Shown here piece by piece: positions 26,898 to 35,101 of a stretch of 64,000 nt of DNA. This DNA comes from Streptomyces zaomyceticus (lineage in GTDB: Bacteria > Actinomycetota > Actinomycetes > Streptomycetales > Streptomycetaceae). The stretch is taken from positions 1 to 64,000 of the forward strand of contig NZ_BNBZ01000012.1 in assembly GCF_014656215.1 (NCBI RefSeq), written 5' to 3'. A model generated the notes under the pieces. It was not told where the DNA came from. It saw nothing but the letters and a program-made list of their open reading frames with translations, and searched no databases. The translations under genes and the position numbers were made by a program. Positions within the stretch are counted from its first letter, which is position 1; each line of letters opens with the position of its first letter.

Positions 26898-28538
26898 ATG
26901 ACTGCAACCCTCGTCGCCAAGGACCTCGCCGCCGGCCACGGCGCCCGCACCCTCTTCGCCGAGCTCGACCTCGTCGTCGCCCCGGGCGACGTGATCGGCC
27001 TCGTCGGAGTCAACGGAGCGGGCAAGTCGACCCTGCTGCGGCTGCTCGCCGGGATCGACACCCCGGAGGAGGGCGAGCTCCGGCTCTCCCCGCCCACCGC
27101 CGCCGTCGGGCACCTCCCGCAGGAGCCCGAGCGGCGCGCGGGCGAGACCGTGCGGGAGTTCCTCGCCCGGCGCACCGGCGTGGCCGCCGCCCAGACCGCG
27201 ATGGACGAGGCCACCCAGGGCCTCGTCGACGGCACCCCCGGCGCCGACGACGCGTACGCGACCACCCTGGAGCGCTGGCTGAACCTCGGCGGCGCCGACC
27301 TCGACGAGCGCGCCGAGGAGGTCGCCGACTCCCTCGGCCTCACCGTCGGCCTCGACCAGCCGATGACCTCCCTCTCCGGGGGCCAGGCCGCCCGCGCCGG
27401 TCTCGCCTCGCTCCTGCTCTCCCGCTACGACGTCTTCCTGCTCGACGAGCCCACCAACGACCTGGACCTCGAGGGCCTGGAGCGCCTGGAGGCCTTCGTC
27501 AAGGGGCTGCGCGCCGGGACGGTCGTCATCAGCCACGACCGCGAGTTCCTCACCCGTACGGTCACCAAGGTCCTCGAACTCGACCTCGCCCAGCAGCAGA
27601 TCACCCTGTACGGCGGTGGCTACGAGGCGTACCTGGAGGAGCGGGACACCGCCCGGCGCCACGCGCGCGAGGACTTCGAGGAGTACGCGGGCAAGAAGGC
27701 GGCCCTCGAAGCGCGCGGCCACATGCAGCGGTCCTGGATGGACAAGGGCGTCAGGAACGCCCGTCGCAAGTCCACCGACGGCGACAAGCTCGGACGCAAC
27801 GCGCGCAGCGAGGCCAGCGAGAAGCAGGCCGCGAAGGCCCGGCAGACGCAGCGCATGATCGAACGTCTCGACGTCGTGGACGAGCCCCGCAAGGAGTGGG
27901 AGCTGCGGATGGAGATCGCGTCCGCGCCGCGCTCCGGCTCCGTCGTCGCGACCCTGCGCGAGGCCGAGGTGCGCCGCGGCGACTTCTCCTTCGGCCCCGT
28001 CACCCTCCAGATCGACTGGGCCGACCGGGTCGCCGTCACCGGGGCCAACGGAGCCGGGAAGTCGACCCTGCTCGCCGCCCTCCTCGGCCGGCTGGCGCTG
28101 GACTCCGGCGACGCCGTTCTCGGCTCGGGCGTCGTCGTGGGCGAGGTCGACCAGGCCCGCAAGCTCTTCCACGGTACGGAGACGCTCCTGGAGGCGTTCT
28201 GCGCGGCCGTGCCCGAGACCGAGCCCGCCGAGGTCCGCACCCTGCTCGCCAAGTTCGGCCTCAAGGCCGCACATGTGATGCGGCCCGCCACCACGCTCTC
28301 CCCGGGCGAGCGGACCCGCGCGGCACTCGCCCTGCTCCAGGGCCGGGGCGTGAACCTGCTCGTCCTGGACGAGCCCACCAACCACCTGGACCTCCCGGCC
28401 ATCGAGCAGCTGGAGTCCGCGCTCGACTCGTACACCGGCACGCTGCTGCTCGTCACCCACGACCGGCGGATGCTCGACGCGGTCCGCACCACCCGGCGCA
28501 TCGAGGTCGCCGGCGGCAAGGTCACGGAGCTCCGATGA
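26898..28538 (+). CDS. ABC-F family ATPase
   Basis: 546 residues, two ABC cassettes without membrane segments: GVNGAGKST / LSGGQAARAGLASLLLSRYD / FLLDEPTNDLD, then GANGAGKST / LSPGERTRAALALL / LVLDEPTNHLD. The linker has the Arg/Lys-rich, helical P-site-tip region (GHMQRSWMDKGVRNARRKS). It differs clearly from the ABC-F gene at 1.5-3.1 kb (LSPGE second signature). A Uup/EttA-type translation role or ribosome protection are both possible. The ATG at 26898 is 10 bases after TAGGAT (26882-26887). Its stop is the first of three successive ATGA junctions leading into the next enzyme. Confidence 0.9.
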   Translation: MTATLVAKDLAAGHGARTLFAELDLVVAPGDVIGLVGVNGAGKSTLLRLLAGIDTPEEGELRLSPPTAAVGHLPQEPERRAGETVREFLARRTGVAAAQTAMDEATQGLVDGTPGADDAYATTLERWLNLGGADLDERAEEVADSLGLTVGLDQPMTSLSGGQAARAGLASLLLSRYDVFLLDEPTNDLDLEGLERLEAFVKGLRAGTVVISHDREFLTRTVTKVLELDLAQQQITLYGGGYEAYLEERDTARRHAREDFEEYAGKKAALEARGHMQRSWMDKGVRNARRKSTDGDKLGRNARSEASEKQAAKARQTQRMIERLDVVDEPRKEWELRMEIASAPRSGSVVATLREAEVRRGDFSFGPVTLQIDWADRVAVTGANGAGKSTLLAALLGRLALDSGDAVLGSGVVVGEVDQARKLFHGTETLLEAFCAAVPETEPAEVRTLLAKFGLKAAHVMRPATTLSPGERTRAALALLQGRGVNLLVLDEPTNHLDLPAIEQLESALDSYTGTLLLVTHDRRMLDAVRTTRRIEVAGGKVTELR

Positions 28539-28570
28539 CGCTCCCGCGCGACGGCCGGGAACCGCGATGA
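28535..28570 (+). CDS. 11-codon coupling mini-ORF 1
   Basis: ATG overlaps the ABC-F stop (ATGA) and encodes MTLPRDGREPR, then TGA, which overlaps the next ATG. Ribosomes ending the ABC-F frame could reinitiate here. The peptide itself has no recognised function. This reading depends only on the exact overlaps. Confidence 0.4.
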   Translation: MTLPRDGREPR

Positions 28571-28599
28571 CCGTCCCCCTCCGGCGGGGGCCGCGATGA
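28567..28599 (+). CDS. 10-codon coupling mini-ORF 2
   Basis: ATG overlaps the stop of mini-ORF 1 and encodes MTVPLRRGPR; the TGA overlaps the ATG of the phosphosulfolactate-phosphatase-like gene. CCGCGATGAC at its start is repeated exactly 29 bases later at the next gene's start, which suggests local duplication of the junction. Confidence 0.4.
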   Translation: MTVPLRRGPR

Positions 28600-29324
28600 C
28601 GGTCTCCTTCGGCTGGGGCCCCGTCGAGGCGAGGGTCCTCGCCCCCTCGGCCGCCTGTGTCGTCGTGGTCGACGTGCTGTCCTTCACCACGGCCGTGGGC
28701 GTCGCCGTCGAGGCCGGCGCCGCGGTCCACCCGTACCGATGGCGGGACGCCACGGCCGTCGCGTACGCGACGGCCGTCGGGGCGAGCCTCGCCGTCGGGC
28801 GCCGCGAGGCGACCCCCGCGCACCCGTGGACGCTCTCGCCGGCCGCCCTGCGGGCCGCCCCGATGCCGCCCCGCCTGGTCCTGCCCTCGCCGAACGGCTC
28901 CACGATCGCCGCGGAGGCCGGTGCCGCGACCGTCGTCGCCGCCTCCCTCCGCAATCACTCGGCCGTCGTCCGGTGGCTCACCGACCACGGGTACGGCTCC
29001 GCCGAACGTCCGCTCGCCGTCGTCGCCGCGGGCGAGCGGTGGCCCGACGGCTCGCTGCGCCCGGCGCTCGAGGACCTGCTCGGCGCGGGCGCGGTCCTCG
29101 CCGGACTGCGTGCCACGGGCGCGCACACCCTGACCCCGGAGGCGACCGCGGCGGCCACGCTGTGGTCGGCCACGGAGGACCCGGTCGCCGCCTTGCACGG
29201 CTGCGACTCGGGCCGTGAACTGTACGAGAACGGCTTTCCGCAGGACGTGGCCGTGGCCGCCGAGACCGACACCTCGACGACCGTCCCCGTGCTCGTGGAC
29301 GGCGCATTCCAGGAGGCACCATGA
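28596..29324 (+). CDS. 2-phosphosulfolactate phosphatase (ComB) family protein
   Basis: 242 residues. ComB-like fold; in methanogens ComB is a magnesium-dependent phosphatase of 2-phosphosulfolactate in coenzyme M synthesis, while in actinomycetes no such pathway is known. Family marks: VVVVDVLSFTTAVGVAVEAGAAVHPYRW, LPSPNGSTIAAEA, AAGERWPDGSLRPALEDLLGAGA. The start is reached through an ATGA overlap with mini-ORF 2, and its stop again overlaps the next ATG. The true substrate here is unknown. Confidence 0.82.
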   Translation: MTVSFGWGPVEARVLAPSAACVVVVDVLSFTTAVGVAVEAGAAVHPYRWRDATAVAYATAVGASLAVGRREATPAHPWTLSPAALRAAPMPPRLVLPSPNGSTIAAEAGAATVVAASLRNHSAVVRWLTDHGYGSAERPLAVVAAGERWPDGSLRPALEDLLGAGAVLAGLRATGAHTLTPEATAAATLWSATEDPVAALHGCDSGRELYENGFPQDVAVAAETDTSTTVPVLVDGAFQEAP

Positions 29325-29725
29325 CCGACGACGTCATCACCCGGCTCATCACGATGCTGGACGACCTCGACGCCGACGTCGACGCGACGATCGACCTCGC
29401 CGACGAGATCGCGGCGACGGGCGACCGGGCGCTGCTGCCCCGGCTGACGGCCGAGCTCGACCGGGCGATCGCCGAGCGGAACGCGTACGCCCGTGAGCTG
29501 CTCGGCGGTGTCGTCGCGGGGCTCGGCGGCGTCGAGACCCTGCCGGTGCTCGTACGGGCCTCCGCCGTCGACCTCGGCGACGACCAGGACGGCCTGGCCA
29601 CCGAGATCGTCGACCTGGTCCAGGCGGACCCGAAGACGGCCCGCGGTCTGCTCCAGCCCCTCACGGAGGACGACGACCTCTCCGTCGCCAACCGCGCCGA
29701 CTGGGCCCTGCGCTTCCTGCCGTAA
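29321..29725 (+). CDS. hypothetical helical protein
   Basis: 134 residues, not assigned. Acidic and mostly helical, with HEAT-like alternation (LLPRLTAELDRAIAERNAYARELLGGVV, TARGLLQPLTEDDDLSVANRADWALRFL). No signal or membrane segment. The ATG overlaps the preceding stop (ATGA), so it is the last member of the ABC-F operon, which is closed by the strong hairpin at 29747-29782. Confidence 0.7.
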   Translation: MTDDVITRLITMLDDLDADVDATIDLADEIAATGDRALLPRLTAELDRAIAERNAYARELLGGVVAGLGGVETLPVLVRASAVDLGDDQDGLATEIVDLVQADPKTARGLLQPLTEDDDLSVANRADWALRFLP

Positions 29726-29746
29726 CCGAGTCCGCACCCCCACGTC

Positions 29747-29782
29747 AAGGAGGCCACGGCCCGACCGGGCCGTGGCCTCCTT
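29747..29782. terminator. strong terminator of the ABC-F operon
   Basis: AAGGAGGCCACGGCCC pairs perfectly with GGGCCGTGGCCTCCTT (16 bp) over the loop GACC. Confidence 0.85.
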
Positions 29783-29844
29783 CCCGTTTCCGTCGGACAC
29801 GGGCTCGGGTCCCGGTCGGAAACCGGGATCCGCCCCCGTGCGTC

Positions 29845-32250
29845 CTACCGGCGCTTGCGGTCGCCCTCGCCCAGCAGTCCGGCCTTGCGCAGGGCGTCCG
29901 CCATCGCGCTGTTGGAGGGCGCGGGCGCGGCCGAACGATCCCGGCCGGAGCGGTCCCCGCGGTCGTTGCGGTTGCCGCCCTCCGCCTTGCGGCCACCGCC
30001 CTGCCGCTGCTGCGGCGGCCGGCCGGAGCGCTCGCCCCGCTCGCGCTTGGGCCCGCCGCCCTGGGCGTCCGCGCCCGGCTCGTCGTCGAGCCGCAGCGTC
30101 AGCGCGATCCGCTTGCGCGGGATGTCCACGTCGAGGACCTTCACCTTGACCACGTCGCCCGGCTTCACCACGTCGCGCGGGTCCTTGACGAAGTTCTTCG
30201 ACATCGCCGACACGTGCACCAGACCGTCCTGGTGCACACCGATGTCCACGAACGCCCCGAAGGCGGCCACGTTGGTGACGACCCCCTCCAGGACCATCCC
30301 GGACGCCAGGTCGCCGATCTTCTCGACACCGTCCTTGAAGGTGGCCGTCCGGAACGCCGGACGCGGGTCACGGCCCGGCTTCTCCAGCTCGCGCAGGATG
30401 TCCGTCACCGTCGGCAGACCGAAGGTCTCGTCGACGAAGTCGTCCGCCCGCAGCGAGCGCAGCGTGCCCGTGTCGCCGATGAGCGCCGCCACCTCGCCGC
30501 CCGTCGCCTTCACCATCCGGCGGACCACCGGGTACGCCTCCGGGTGCACCGACGAGGAGTCGAGCGGGTCGTCGCCGTCCCGGATGCGCAGGAAGCCCGC
30601 GCACTGCTCGTACGCCTTCGGTCCGAGCCTCGCCACGTCCTTCAGCGCCCGGCGGGAGCGGAAGGGGCCGTTGGTGTCCCGGTGCGCCACGATGTTCTCC
30701 GCGAGCCCGGCGCTGATGCCCGAGACGCGCGAGAGGAGCGGCGCGGAGGCGGTGTTGACGTCGACGCCGACACCGTTGACACAGTCCTCGACGACCGCGT
30801 CGAGGGAGCGCGAGAGCTTCACCTCGGCCAGGTCGTGCTGGTACTGGCCGACGCCGATGGACTTCGGGTCGATCTTCACCAGCTCGGCGAGCGGGTCCTG
30901 CAGCCGACGGGCGATGGAGACCGCGCCGCGCAGCGACACGTCGAGGCCCGGGAGCTCCTGCGAGGCGAACGCCGAGGCCGAGTAGACCGAGGCACCGGCC
31001 TCCGAGACCATCACCTTCGTCAGGTTCAACTCGGGGTGCTTGGCGAGGAGTTCGGTCGCCAGCTTGTCGGTCTCGCGGGAGGCCGTGCCGTTGCCGATCG
31101 CGATCAGCTCGACCGCGTACTCCTTGGCGAGCCGCGACAGCCTGTCCAGCGCCTGGTCCCACTTGTTCGCGGGGACGTGCGGATAGATCGTGTCGGTGGC
31201 GACGACCTTGCCGGTCGCGTCCACCACGGCGACCTTCACACCCGTACGGAAGCCGGGGTCGAGGCCGAGCGTCGCCCGCGTGCCGGCCGGAGCGGCGAGC
31301 AGCAGATCGCGCAGGTTCGTCGCGAAGACCCGCACCGCCTCGTCCTCGGCGGCCGTCCGCAGCCGCAGTCGCAGATCGATCCCGAGGTGGACCAGGATGC
31401 GGGTCCGCCAGGACCAGCGGACCGTGTCCTGAAGCCACTTGTCCCCGGGGCGACCGCGGTCGGCGACCCCGAAGCGGTGCGCGACGATCCCTTCGTACGA
31501 GGAGGGGCCGGGGGTCTCGGAAGGCTGCTCCGGCTCCAGGTCCAGGCTGAGCACATCCTCCTTCTCGCCGCGCAGCATGGCGAGCACCCGGTGCGAGGGG
31601 AGGGCCGTGAAGGGCTCGGTGAAGTCGAAGTAGTCGGCGAACTTCGCTCCCGCCTCCTCCTGGCCGTCCCGCACCTTCGCCACCAGCCGGCCGCGGCCCC
31701 ACATGCGCTCGCGCAGCTCGCCGATGAGGTCGGCGTCCTCGGAGAACTTCTCGGCGAGGATCGCCCGTGCCCCCTCCAGGGCCGCGGCGGCGTCCGCGAC
31801 GCCCTTGCCCGCGTCCACGAAGGCGGCGGCGGCGGCCGTCGGCTCCACCGACGGATCGGCGAGCAGCCCCTCCGCCAGCGGTTCGAGACCGGCCTCGCGG
31901 GCGATCTGCGCCTTCGTCCGGCGCTTCGGCTTGAAGGGCAGGTAGATGTCCTCCAGGCGCGCCTTGGTGTCCGCGGCCCGGATACGGGCCTCCAGCTCCC
32001 CGGTCAGCTTGCCCTGCTCGCGTACGGAGTCGAGGATCGCCGACCGGCGGTCCTCCAGCTCGCGCAGATAGCGCAGCCGTTCCTCGAGCGTGCGCAGCTG
32101 CGCGTCGTCGAGCATCTCCGTCGCTTCCTTGCGGTAGCGCGCGATGAACGGCACGGTCGAACCGCCGTCGAGCAGCTCGACGGCCGCCTTCACCTGTCGC
32201 TCGCGTACGCCGAGTTCCTCGGCGATCCTTGCTTCGATGGACGTCGTCAC
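29845..32250 (-). CDS. tex: Tex-like RNA-binding transcription accessory protein
   Basis: 801 residues. Tex family, conserved nucleic-acid-binding proteins with a helical Tex-N region, a YqgF/RNase H-like domain (TRATLGLDPGFRTGVKVAVVD, IGNGTASRET), a helix-hairpin-helix pair (VNGVGVDVNTASAPLLSRVSGI) and an S1 domain (GMVLEGVVTNVAAFGAFVDIGVHQDGLVH). A disordered RG-rich tail of about 80 residues follows. The GTG at 32250 gives MTTSIEARIAEELGV, the expected N-terminus, and is preceded by GGGAC; the frame is open 30 bases further. Tex acts in transcription and stress tolerance in other bacteria. Confidence 0.93.
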   Translation of the reverse strand: MTTSIEARIAEELGVRERQVKAAVELLDGGSTVPFIARYRKEATEMLDDAQLRTLEERLRYLRELEDRRSAILDSVREQGKLTGELEARIRAADTKARLEDIYLPFKPKRRTKAQIAREAGLEPLAEGLLADPSVEPTAAAAAFVDAGKGVADAAAALEGARAILAEKFSEDADLIGELRERMWGRGRLVAKVRDGQEEAGAKFADYFDFTEPFTALPSHRVLAMLRGEKEDVLSLDLEPEQPSETPGPSSYEGIVAHRFGVADRGRPGDKWLQDTVRWSWRTRILVHLGIDLRLRLRTAAEDEAVRVFATNLRDLLLAAPAGTRATLGLDPGFRTGVKVAVVDATGKVVATDTIYPHVPANKWDQALDRLSRLAKEYAVELIAIGNGTASRETDKLATELLAKHPELNLTKVMVSEAGASVYSASAFASQELPGLDVSLRGAVSIARRLQDPLAELVKIDPKSIGVGQYQHDLAEVKLSRSLDAVVEDCVNGVGVDVNTASAPLLSRVSGISAGLAENIVAHRDTNGPFRSRRALKDVARLGPKAYEQCAGFLRIRDGDDPLDSSSVHPEAYPVVRRMVKATGGEVAALIGDTGTLRSLRADDFVDETFGLPTVTDILRELEKPGRDPRPAFRTATFKDGVEKIGDLASGMVLEGVVTNVAAFGAFVDIGVHQDGLVHVSAMSKNFVKDPRDVVKPGDVVKVKVLDVDIPRKRIALTLRLDDEPGADAQGGGPKRERGERSGRPPQQRQGGGRKAEGGNRNDRGDRSGRDRSAAPAPSNSAMADALRKAGLLGEGDRKRR

Positions 32251-32371
32251 GGTGTCCCGACTCGCCTTCTCGTGCCTCAAGCTTGCGAGTGCATTCTGCC
32301 GGGTCGGTCACCCGAACGCGGCAACCGGCCCGTCCCGCGCGCGTCCCGGCCGCCCGTCGGGCGCCCCGCGG

Positions 32372-33238
32372 TCACCCCTTGCCGACGAGATCCGTCGGGA
32401 ACGCGCCCGCGCCGGCCGCCGTGACGAGGAAGCCGCGCCCCAGCTCGGTGAGCCGCTCGACCCCGGCCGCGCCGAGGTGCTCGTACGGGGCCGCGTCGAG
32501 CCGGTCGGTGTGGTCCTCCAGCTCGGTGCGGAGGGCCGTGCCCGCCTCGGTGAGCTCGCCGTCGGCGTCGATCAGCCCACGTCCGCGCAGCCGCTCCGTC
32601 GCCGCCTCCCAGTCCGCGCGCCGCCAGCCGCGGGTGCCGAGGACCCAGCGGGGGGCCATGCCCTTGCCGGTGGCGGTGTGGGAGGCGAGCGCCTCGACGG
32701 GGTCGAGACCGGCGGAGAGCAGGGCCGCGAGATGTCCGTCGCCCCGGTGCTCGCGCAGCAGGGTGGCGGCGTACCAGTAGGCGAGGTGGGGCTCCTCGGG
32801 CACCGGCAGGTCCGCGTGGGCCGAGTAGAGCGGCCGGGCGTGCCGGGCGCAGGCCTCCGTGGCGCGCAGGGCGAGCCCCGCCGCCTCGGCCATCTCCGGG
32901 GAGGCGACGGTCTCCTCGCCGAGCAGACGGCGCAGGGTCGCGTCGACGGTGCGCAGCCGCGCGTCGAGGACCTCGGCGGGGGAGGCGGTCTCCCAGACGC
33001 CCGGGAGGTGCCGGGCGAGCAGCTCGTGGTTGTAGTTGTAGAAGGTCGCGGCGACGGTGCCGGGGCCCACCGCGCCGAGCGCGGCGCTGCGCGCGGCGAG
33101 CCGCATCGCGCTCTGGTCGGTGAAGCCCAGGGCGCCGAACTCGCGGTCGAGGTCGGGCGAGAAGTAGAGCGTGGAGTGCAGCGGGTTGAGCGCGTTGTGG
33201 CAGCGGCGTCCCGCGCGCGGCGGCAGAGCAGTCGTCAT
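32372..33238 (-). CDS. SCO6745 family (SalK-like) protein
   Basis: 288 residues of the SCO6745/SalK-like family, all-helical with a winged-helix-like C-terminal half (WRRADWEAATERLRGRGLIDADGELTEAG resembles a MarR wing). The function is not established. N-terminal CHNALNPLHSTLYFSPD is typical. ATG at 33238 has TAACCT (complement of 33245-33250) 6 bases upstream, so a leaderless mRNA is likely, and a perfect TetR-type palindrome overlaps that promoter. Repressor control is therefore likely, although no TetR gene is adjacent. Confidence 0.8.
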   Translation of the reverse strand: MTTALPPRAGRRCHNALNPLHSTLYFSPDLDREFGALGFTDQSAMRLAARSAALGAVGPGTVAATFYNYNHELLARHLPGVWETASPAEVLDARLRTVDATLRRLLGEETVASPEMAEAAGLALRATEACARHARPLYSAHADLPVPEEPHLAYWYAATLLREHRGDGHLAALLSAGLDPVEALASHTATGKGMAPRWVLGTRGWRRADWEAATERLRGRGLIDADGELTEAGTALRTELEDHTDRLDAAPYEHLGAAGVERLTELGRGFLVTAAGAGAFPTDLVGKG

Positions 33239-33248
33239 GCCCGAAGGT

Positions 33249-33264
33249 TACCGACTGGTCGGTA
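33249..33264. promoter_or_regulatory. TetR-type operator overlapping a leaderless promoter
   Basis: TACCGAC and GTCGGTA form perfect 7-bp arms around TG, 11 bases from the start of the SCO6745-family gene and touching its -10-like TAACCT. This is the commonest TetR operator shape. The bound repressor is not identified. Confidence 0.6.
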
Positions 33265-33421
33265 CGACGGGAACCTTCGGAACGTGCCGATACGGCCGGG
33301 CCCTCGGAGTCACCGAGGCCGCCACGGCCACCGCCGAGACCGCCCCGTATGCGCGCGCGATGGCAGAAAAGGTGGGATCGGCGTCATTGCGGCCCTCCCG
33401 GTGGCCTCCGAGGATGGACCC

Positions 33422-34393
33422 ATGACGCAGCGATCCGTTCTCGTCGTCCTCTTCGACGACGTGCAGAGCCTCGACGTCACCGGCCCCTTGGAGGTGTTCG
33501 CCGGTGCCGGCCGCGCCGCCGGGGACCCGGCCGCGTACACGATCCGCACCGCCTCCCTGGACGGCGGGCCGGTCCGTACCCACAGCGGGCTGCGTCTGCT
33601 GCCCGACACCACCCTCGCCGAGGCGGTCGCCGACGGAGCCCCGCACACCCTCGTCGTCCCCGGCGGGGAGGGCACCCGCCGGCCCGCCCCCGCCCTGATC
33701 GACTGGCTGCGCACCCACGCCCCCGACGCCGGGCGGCTGGTCTCCGTCTGCACGGGGGCACTGCTCCTCGCCGAGGCCGGTCTCCTCGACGGGCACCGGG
33801 CGACCACCCACTGGGTCGCCTGCGACCACCTCGCCCGCTGCTACCCCCGGGTCGAGGTGGACCCGGACCCCATCTTCGTACGGGACGGGCGGCTCTCCAC
33901 CTCGGCCGGCGTCACGGCCGGTATCGACCTGGCGCTGGCCCTGGTCGAGGAGGACCTCGGCCGGGACGCGGCCCTCACCGTCGCCCGCCACCTGGTCGTC
34001 TTTCTGCGCCGCCCCGGCAACCAGGCCCAGTTCAGCGCCCAGCTGGCCGCCCAGACCGCTCGCCGGGAGCCGCTGCGCGACCTGCAGCAGTGGATCACCG
34101 AGCACCCCGAAGGGGATCTCTCCGTCGAGACGCTCGCCGCCCGCGCCCGGCTCTCGCCCCGCCACTTCGCCCGCGCCTTCCGGGTGGAGACCGGCACGAC
34201 CCCCGGCCGCTACGTCGACCGGGTCCGGCTCGAACACGCCCGCCGCCTCCTGGAGGAGACCTCGCGCGGCGTCGAGGAGGTCGCCCGGGCCGCCGGGTAC
34301 GGCACCTCCGAGACCATGCGCCGCGCCTTCACGAAGGCCCTCGGCACCGCACCCGCCGACTACCGCCGCCGATTCCACGCACCCGTCACCTGA
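33422..34393 (+). CDS. GlxA-type AraC regulator with DJ-1/PfpI domain
   Basis: 323 residues. The N-terminal DJ-1/PfpI (class I glutamine-amidotransferase-like) domain, with LVSVCTGALLLAEAGLLDGHRATTHW, acts as a sensor. The C-terminal AraC double helix-turn-helix (residues about 225-320) reads LSVETLAARARLSPRHFARAFRVETGTTPGRYV and VEEVARAAGYGTSETMRRAFTKALGTAPADYRRRF. The start has GAGGAT 6 bases upstream. 11 bases after its stop begins a second, free-standing DJ-1 protein; the pair probably forms a regulator-enzyme unit. Confidence 0.9.
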   Translation: MTQRSVLVVLFDDVQSLDVTGPLEVFAGAGRAAGDPAAYTIRTASLDGGPVRTHSGLRLLPDTTLAEAVADGAPHTLVVPGGEGTRRPAPALIDWLRTHAPDAGRLVSVCTGALLLAEAGLLDGHRATTHWVACDHLARCYPRVEVDPDPIFVRDGRLSTSAGVTAGIDLALALVEEDLGRDAALTVARHLVVFLRRPGNQAQFSAQLAAQTARREPLRDLQQWITEHPEGDLSVETLAARARLSPRHFARAFRVETGTTPGRYVDRVRLEHARRLLEETSRGVEEVARAAGYGTSETMRRAFTKALGTAPADYRRRFHAPVT

Positions 34394-34404
34394 AAGGGAC
34401 CACC

Positions 34405-35049
34405 GTGCAGATCGCCGTCCTGCTCTACCAGGGCTTCACCACGCTCGACGCCGTCGGGCCGTACGAGCTCCTCGCCCGCATCCCCGGGGCCGAGACCGTC
34501 TTCGTGGCCAAGGAGACCGGCCCCGTCCGCAACGACCAGGGCAGCCTCGCCCTCGTCGCGGACAGGACCCTCGCCGAGGTCCCGCGCCCGGACATCGTGC
34601 TCGTCCCCGGCGGGCCCGACTCCCGGGAGACCATGAGCGACCCGGAGGTCCAGGCCTGGCTCCGTACCGCGGACGAGACCAGTACCTGGACCACCTCGGT
34701 CTGCACCGGCTCCCTGATCCTGGCCGCCGCGGGAGTCCTCGACGGCCGCCGCGCCACCACGCACTGGCTCGCCCACGAGGAGCTCAGGGCGCTGGGCGTC
34801 GAACCCACCGGTGAGCGGGTCGTGTTCGACGGAAAGTACGTCACCGCCGCCGGTGTCTCCTCCGGCATCGACATGGCCCTGCACCTGCTCGGCCGCATCG
34901 GCGGGGACGAGCTCGCCCAGACGATCCAGCTGCTCACCGAGTACGACCCGCAGCCGCCGTACGACGCGGGGTCGCCGGAGAAGGCCCCGGCCGAGATCGT
35001 GGCGCGGTGGCGGGGCGTGAAGGCGGAGGACCTCCCCCAGGGGCGCTGA
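34405..35049 (+). CDS. DJ-1/PfpI family protein (isonitrile hydratase-like)
   Basis: 214 residues. DJ-1/PfpI fold with the nucleophile elbow SVCTGSLILAAAGVLDGRRATTHW (Cys about residue 100) and an early acidic partner in LLYQGFTTLDAVGPYELL. The nearest characterised type is isonitrile hydratase InhA, but many relatives have other roles. The GTG at 34405 follows AAAGGGA. Homologous to the sensor domain of the upstream regulator, probably co-transcribed. The 3' end, including the stop codon, is duplicated in tandem (35031-35093). Confidence 0.85.
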   Translation: MQIAVLLYQGFTTLDAVGPYELLARIPGAETVFVAKETGPVRNDQGSLALVADRTLAEVPRPDIVLVPGGPDSRETMSDPEVQAWLRTADETSTWTTSVCTGSLILAAAGVLDGRRATTHWLAHEELRALGVEPTGERVVFDGKYVTAAGVSSGIDMALHLLGRIGGDELAQTIQLLTEYDPQPPYDAGSPEKAPAEIVARWRGVKAEDLPQGR

Positions 35050-35093
35050 CGACGGCCCCCGGCCACCTGCCCCAGGGGCGCTGACGACGGCCC
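35031..35093. repeat. 35-bp tandem duplication over a stop codon
   Basis: CCTCCCCCAGGGGCGCTGAC begins at 35031 and recurs at 35066 with one change (27 of 28 bases match through GACGGCCC). The unit contains the last codons and TGA of the DJ-1 gene. Confidence 0.8.
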
Positions 35094-35101
35094 GCCGGGC
35101 C

